Assembly (NCBI RefSeq): GCF_030445035.2
Contig: NC_080675.1
Span: 67,658,544-67,722,543 of the forward strand
DNA length: 64,000 bases
Origin: Dasypus novemcinctus
Lineage: Eukaryota > Chordata > Mammalia > Cingulata > Dasypodidae
Direction of reading: 5' to 3'
Position numbers and translations under genes: made by a program. Below the pieces are notes generated by a model, which was not told the origin of the DNA, did not search any database, and saw only the letters and a program-made list of their open reading frames with translations. This document shows positions 59,217 through 64,000 of this stretch, piece after piece; within the stretch, counting starts at the first letter, position 1, and each line of letters opens with the position of its first letter.

Positions 59217-61804
59217 AATAAGTTAACTGCCTCAGAGAGCTAGAGTCTGGAAAAGTGGCTTACAGGAAATCAGGGGGTGGAGGAAGGATGTGAGTTAAGG
59301 TCTGCAGGGGTGGAATCTGTGATGAGCTGGCGGTAAGTATGAGCACAAAGAAGGGACAAAATGGGGGCAAGGGCTTACCTTTCGGTGGGGTTGTCTGGGT
59401 TTGAGGGGGGCTGGGGATGGGAACAGGGGTAATATTGTCCAAGAAATAGGTGGGAGGGAGGGGCAACATACGAATATGGGAGAGTGTCAGAAGTTCGTTG
59501 AGAACTAAATGTTGAGTAAAACATATCAAAGTATAAGTAGGAGGGTTACCTGGTTAGGACGCTCAGGGGGTATGGTCTGATGCGTGACGGACTCCGGAGG
59601 GAATAGCTGAAGGCTCATTTTGCAAAGGTGGGTTCTACCATTGGGTGGGGTGGACCCATATCCTGGGGAAGACTAATGCCGTTGAATAGAGAGAACTGTA
59701 TCTCTTGTGAGAAAGGACGGCTCCCAGGGTATTAGATTGGCAGGCGTTGTGGGCCCTAAGGGGAGGGGAAAATGGATGTGGAATGGATGGAACAAAGGTA
59801 AATAAGGGGGCAAAACAGGAGTTATGTGAGAGTACACGAGGATGAATATAAAACAGCTAATATTACACCAAAAACATATAGGGGACGACAGACTAATAAT
59901 GAAAACCATAAGACAAAACATAGGATAACTAAAAAATTTAGAAAACTGTACAGCCTAAAATATGGACCACATAGTAAGCACAAATGTCACCTTGTTTGAA
60001 AACTATAGTTTTGGAATCTGTACATCAGTTTCAGGAAATATGATATGAATAAGTTAAAAGATTATTGCTGTGCAAGGGAAAAGGTTTTATGGTGGATCTG
60101 GGGAAATACTGTATATTGTATATATGAATTTTGGTGATCTAAGACTCTTCTGAAGCTGACATTATGTTGGGATTCACTTTACGGGAAGTTTTGGATCACA
60201 GAGTGGTTCAACAATGGCAGCGGAGGAATACTGATATGGGATGTTATTGACAGGATATATATGGTTGACAGGGAGTTATACAGGGCATATGCCCAGGGTA
60301 TATGGTAATGTCTATATATACTCATAGTGGAAACAAAAACAACAGCTGGGGGGGTACTGGGCTCCTGGCCGGGGGGTCACTGTTGTGGGTCCTGGGAGAG
60401 CAGCGGCAATCCTCCAGGTGCAACGGCAAGAACCAGGAAGGAAGGAGGGCCCAACAGTGGGCTCGTGATACTAATGGTTACACTTTTGAGCCTATACACC
60501 TGCAATAAGAACAAGGCCTAGAGTAGCATTGTGCCTGGGGGTTTCCTCCTGACAGCCTTCATGTTACTCAAATGTGGCCACTCTCACAGCCAAACTCAGC
60601 GTGTAGATGCGATGCATTCCCCCCAGCGTGGGACACGACACCCAGGGATGAGCCTCCCTGGCACCGAGGGATCACTACCACATACCAGCTGAAGAAGCAA
60701 CTAGAAAATGACCTTGAATTAAAGATTCAATGGGGAACAGCAGAATATACCTGTCTACATATAATAACATGACTTCGGGAAGCTGTTTGACCTAATGTAA
60801 GGGGGAAATGGAAAGGAGAAATGAGATTATAAGGCTGTGAGTCTCTAAAAAAGAGTCTGGAGGTTGTCAGAAGGAATACCCCTATGTACAACTGAACAGA
60901 GTCTAAGAGACAGATAAGGTAGATACAACCCCAGGTATTGGTTCTTTTGAGGGATAAAGAGACCCACGGGTTCTATGGTCATGGCAGAAGGGGTTCACTG
61001 CCATGACAGATAGCCCTTCTTTGAAGCTGGTGTTTCTGCGTGATGGAATTGGACTCAGAGGGGATCTCTTTTCACAAGACTTGCATGCTACTTTATTGGA
61101 ATTGTAGTTGGTGCTGGGTTTAAGATATATGTAGGGGATTTGAATCTCTGGACTGATAATATGACACCCAGGCCCAGAGCCTCAACAGACTTCAGCTCCT
61201 ACACTTTGATTTATTGGACTTACTCCACTCAGCTAACATGGAGTTGAAGAAGGTCAACCACCACAACATGGAGCCTAGAGTGTCTACAACTGGAAGCGGG
61301 AGGAGTGCATCCAGTACCCATGTGGAATCTAAGCCCTCACTTGACATAGATGTGCAATGGACACAACCAATCCAATGTCCACAGAGAAAATGTGGAATGG
61401 GTGTGGGAACGGTAGCCATGGTGGCTGCTGGGTGTGGGGAACGGGAGGAAGAGATGAGATGTGGAGGCGTTTTCGGGACGTGGAGTTGTCCTGGATAGTG
61501 CTTCACGGACAATTATGGGACATTATAGATCCCCCCAGGGCCCACTGGATGGAACGTGAGAGAGTCTGGGCTATGATGTGGACCATTGACTATGGGGTGC
61601 AGTGATGCTCAGAGATGAACTTACCAGGTACAATGGATGTGTCATGATGATGGGAGAGTGTTGCTGTGGGGGGAGTGGGGGGCGGGGGCGGTGGGGTTGA
61701 ATGGGACCTCATATTTTTCATAATGTAATTTTTTAAAAAAATAATAAATAATTTTTTAAAAATTAAAAAAATAAAAAATAAATAAAAATAAATAAATAAA
61801 TAAA
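59217..61804 (+). repeat. L1c 3' UTR (2.6 kb) and A-rich tail
   Basis: Follows ORF2 with no coding sign. It contains G-rich tracts, at 59395-59465 (gaggggggctggggatggg) and 61669-61697 (ggggggagtggggggcgggg), that could form G-quadruplexes. The last 280 bp match the truncated copy at 14141-14426, and 60960-61500 aligns with the relic at 37290-37960. The tail alternates aaat and aaaaat after 61720. Confidence 0.9.
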
Positions 61805-61862
61805 AGAAATCAATAAATATCTCGATATGAATGAAAATACAAACACAGTATATTAAAAGTTA
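61805..61862 (+). repeat. L1a continuation, short ORF2 segment
   Basis: After the L1c duplication the sequence tatctcgatatgaatg continues the L1a ORF2 reading (REINKYLDMNENTNT spans the junction once L1c is removed), ending at ttaaaagttatgg where L1b is inserted. Confidence 0.85.
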
Positions 61863-63180
61863 TGGAAATCACATGTCCAATAAGGGTTTAATATCCAGGA
61901 CATATAAAGAGATGTTACAATGCAACAATAAAACAAGACAAATGACCCAATTAAAAAATGGGTAAAAGGCTTGAATAGACATTTGTCCAAAGAAGAAATA
62001 GAAACGGAAAAAAAAAAACATTAAAAAATGCTCAACATCACTAATGATTAGGGAAATGCAAACCAAAATTACAATGAGATATCATTTCACACCTATCAGA
62101 ATAACTACTATTAAAAAGACAGATCTATAAGTATTGGAAAAGCTGTGGAAAGATAAGAACACTTATTCACTGTTGGTGGGAATGCAGAATGGTACAGTCA
62201 CTGTGGAGGACTGTTTGGCAGTTCCTAAAGAAGTTGAATATAGATTTGCCATGTGACACTGCACTACCACTACTGAGTATATAACTTGAACTGAAAGCAG
62301 TGACCTGAATAGACATCTGCATGCCTATGTTCATAGCGATGTTATTCACAATTGCCAGAAGTTGGAATCAACTCAGGTGTCCATCAACTAATGAATGAAT
62401 AAAAAAACTGGTATAGTCATACAATGGAATATTATGAAGTTGTAAGAAGAAATGGGGAAGCAGATGTGGCTCAAGCAATTGGGCTTCCATCTACTATATA
62501 GGAGGTCCAAGGCTTCTTTCCTGGGGCCTCCTGGTGAAGGCAAGCTGGTCCATGTGGTGAGCTGGCCTGAGCAGATAGCTGACCCATGCAGCATGCTGGC
62601 CCACACAGTGTGTTGGCCTGTGCAGGAGTGCTGACCCATGCAGGAGTGATGGTCTGTATGTAGCGCTGGCCTAGCAAGATGACACAACAAAAAGAGACAC
62701 AGAGAAGAGACAATATGAGAGACAGCAGATCAGGGAGTTGAGGTGGCACAAAAGAGTGAGTACCTCTGGAAGGTCCCAGGATCAGTTCCCGGTGCTGCCT
62801 AAAGAGAAGACAAGCAGGCACAGAAGAACACACAGCAAATGGACACAGAGAGCAGATAGTAAGCACAAAAACACTTAGAGGAGGGAATAAAGAAACAAAT
62901 CTTTAAAAAAAGAAGAAGAAATGAAGTCGTAAAGCATATGACAACATAGATGAAACTGGAGGACATTATGTTAAATGAAGCAAGTCAGACACAAAGGACA
63001 AATTCTGTAAGATTCTGTTACTATGAACCAAATATATTGTGTAAAATATTGCATGATTTTTTAAAAAATTGTGTGTATCCAGTACATTTAATTGAGAAAT
63101 GTATGTTTTTATTCAACTGCATTTTTTTATTTTTAAGTATTGCTTATATTTTCAATTATTAAATGTACAAAATAAAGTTT
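61863..63180 (+). mobile_element. L1b: 5'-truncated L1
   Basis: Starts within ORF2 (aatcacatgtccaataaggg, the segment before the ORF2 C-terminus). It continues through gggaatgcagaatggtacag and tgttcatagcgatgttattcac to a 3' UTR ending aataaagtttaaaaaaa. Flanks aaagttatgg and aaacttatgg form an imperfect duplication in L1a ORF2. A DAS-related SINE is inserted at 62454-62912. Non-coding. Confidence 0.82.
62454..62912 (+). mobile_element. DAS-related SINE, longer variant
   Basis: Head ggggaagcagatgtggctca, but the core differs: repeated gctgacccatgca and gctggcc units (62560-62660) replace the usual core, and a second tRNA-like unit (gaggtggcacaaaagagtga) precedes the tail. 11-bp duplication AAGAAGAAATG (62443-62453 and 62913-62923). 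Probably an older or distinct DAS subfamily. Confidence 0.88.
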
Positions 63181-63558
63181 AAAAAAACTTATGGCATGCA
63201 GCAAAGGCAGGACTGAGAGAGAAATGTGTAGCCCTAAATACCTACATTAAAAAAGAAGGACTGCATACCGATGTTCATAGTGATGTTATTCACAATTGCC
63301 AAAACATGGAGACCCAAGCGTCCACCCACCGATGAATGGATAAACAAAATGTAATATATACATATGATGGAATACTATGCTGCAGCAAGAAAAAAAGAAA
63401 TTGGAACACTTGTGATAACATGGATGAATCTTGAAGACACTATACTAAGTGAAGTAAGCCAGACACAAAAGGGCAAATATTGCATTGTCTCATTAATATG
63501 AACTAAATACAAATAATAAGCACATGGAATTAAAATCTAGAGTATAGGTTATTATGAA
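63181..63558 (+). repeat. L1a continuation with internal deletion
   Basis: acttatggcatgcagcaaag resumes L1a ORF2 where it stopped at 61862 (LW-HAAKAGLREK). At about 63258 it jumps to the ORF2 C-terminus (ccgatgttcatagtgatg; tggatgaatcttgaagacac), losing the whole RT. It ends near 63558 in 3' UTR sequence. Confidence 0.8.
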
Positions 63559-63561
63559 ATG

Positions 63562-64000
63562 AGAGGGGGCGGGGCAAGATGGTGTCTGAGTGAGTGCACC
63601 TCATGATCTCTCCTGCAAAGAGGCAGCTGAGTAGGGTTGGAGTCCTGCTGTACTGGGCTGTTTTGGGTGCTTGCAGGGTGGGAGGTGTCTGGATGTCGAT
63701 TTAGTGGGACGGTGACAGAGGAGATTCTTGCAAGAGGTAGAATTTTGGGTCTCCTTCACGGAGGTCGGGATTGTGGGCGGGACCCTTGCCCCTGGGGCTG
63801 GTGGCCCAGTGGCAGTGATTCCTGAAGACTTTGCTGTGCTGGGGAGTTCCCAAGCCCTGAGAGGGCTGTTTGGGGGGCTTGCAGGGCGGGAGGTGTCTGG
63901 AAGTCAATTTGGTGAGACAGTGACGGAGGAGATTCTTGCAAGAGGTGGAATTTTGGGTTTCTGACATGGAGGTCAGAGGTTCAGGGTGGAGCCCCTCCCC
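63562..64000 (+). mobile_element. L1d: L1 5' UTR with tandem monomers, cut by window end
   Basis: Starts gagggggcggggcaagatgg, an L1 5' end with a YY1-like site. From about 63656 a unit of roughly 208 bp (ggctgttttgggtgcttgca ... ggagattcttgcaagagg) begins and repeats from about 63864, continuing past 64000. The monomer layout is like the promoter arrays of mouse L1. Related to, but distinct from, L1c. Confidence 0.85.

Larger units (their letters stand above)
52849..61804 (+). mobile_element. L1c: near full-length L1, about 9 kb
   Basis: A structurally complete L1 flanked by a 13-bp duplication AGAAATCAATAAA (52836-52848 and 61805-61817), inserted into the ORF2 of L1a. It has a 1.5-kb 5' UTR with tandem G+C-rich repeats, ORF1 (one frameshift), ORF2 (three in-frame stops), a 2.6-kb 3' UTR and an A-rich tail. 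It is the youngest L1 in the nest. Total length exceeds the 6-7 kb usual for mammalian L1, mostly because of the 3' UTR. Confidence 0.95.

Overview
This is mammalian, non-genic DNA built almost entirely from nested transposable elements and one processed pseudogene. I found no intact host gene, exon, tRNA, rRNA or CRISPR. Ten sense-strand copies of a tRNA-headed SINE (a head with a B-box like GGTTCAAACCCC, a CACGCAGGGGTGTCCCC-type core, and a tail of A-rich (AAATA)n) match the DAS family, which is known only from Xenarthra. The CpG-rich copies look like the DAS-III type of armadillos, so Dasypus or a close relative is the best guess. MER5A, L2, MIR and ERV-L relics fit a eutherian genome.

Layout: 1-12465 is low-complexity intergenic DNA with DAS, L2, MER5A and old repeats. 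12471-19845 is a decayed class III (ERV-L) provirus with paired LTRs and a 5-bp duplication AATAT. Inside it lie a short L1 insertion (14141-14426) and a minus-strand solo LTR of a class II family (about 18630-19029). 19851-21775 is intergenic with a 108-bp tandem duplication. 21790-32891 is a processed retrocopy of UBE2Q1 (14-bp duplication at 21776-21789 and 32892-32905). It was split by a complete but dead betaretrovirus-like provirus (22586-31502, 6-bp duplication TGGTGT) and again by a DAS SINE (32247-32624). 32906-49263 is intergenic with L1 3' ends, MIR, L2, DAS and minus-strand SINE relics. 49264-64000 is an L1 nest: an old L1 (L1a) hit by DAS copies, by a 5'-truncated L1 (L1b) and by a nearly complete L1 of about 9 kb (L1c). 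The start of a fourth L1 (L1d), with tandem 5' monomers, runs off the window end.

The class II provirus is the most informative object. It keeps LTRs, a tRNA-Arg-like primer site, a splice donor and acceptor, gag, a dUTPase-protease frame, pol and env, and two -1 slippage heptamers that are exactly in phase. All open frames are broken. Catalytic or metal-binding residues of protease, reverse transcriptase, RNase H and integrase are changed, each explicable by a single G-to-A step, and several stops could be tryptophan codons hit the same way. This resembles APOBEC3-type editing. Its env end carries two successive membrane-anchor/tail segments, suggesting a recombinant env.

The nested target-site duplications give a relative order: retrocopy first, then provirus (LTRs differ at about 19 of 486 positions by hand count). 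The SINE also entered after the retrocopy. No statement about expression can be made from sequence alone.
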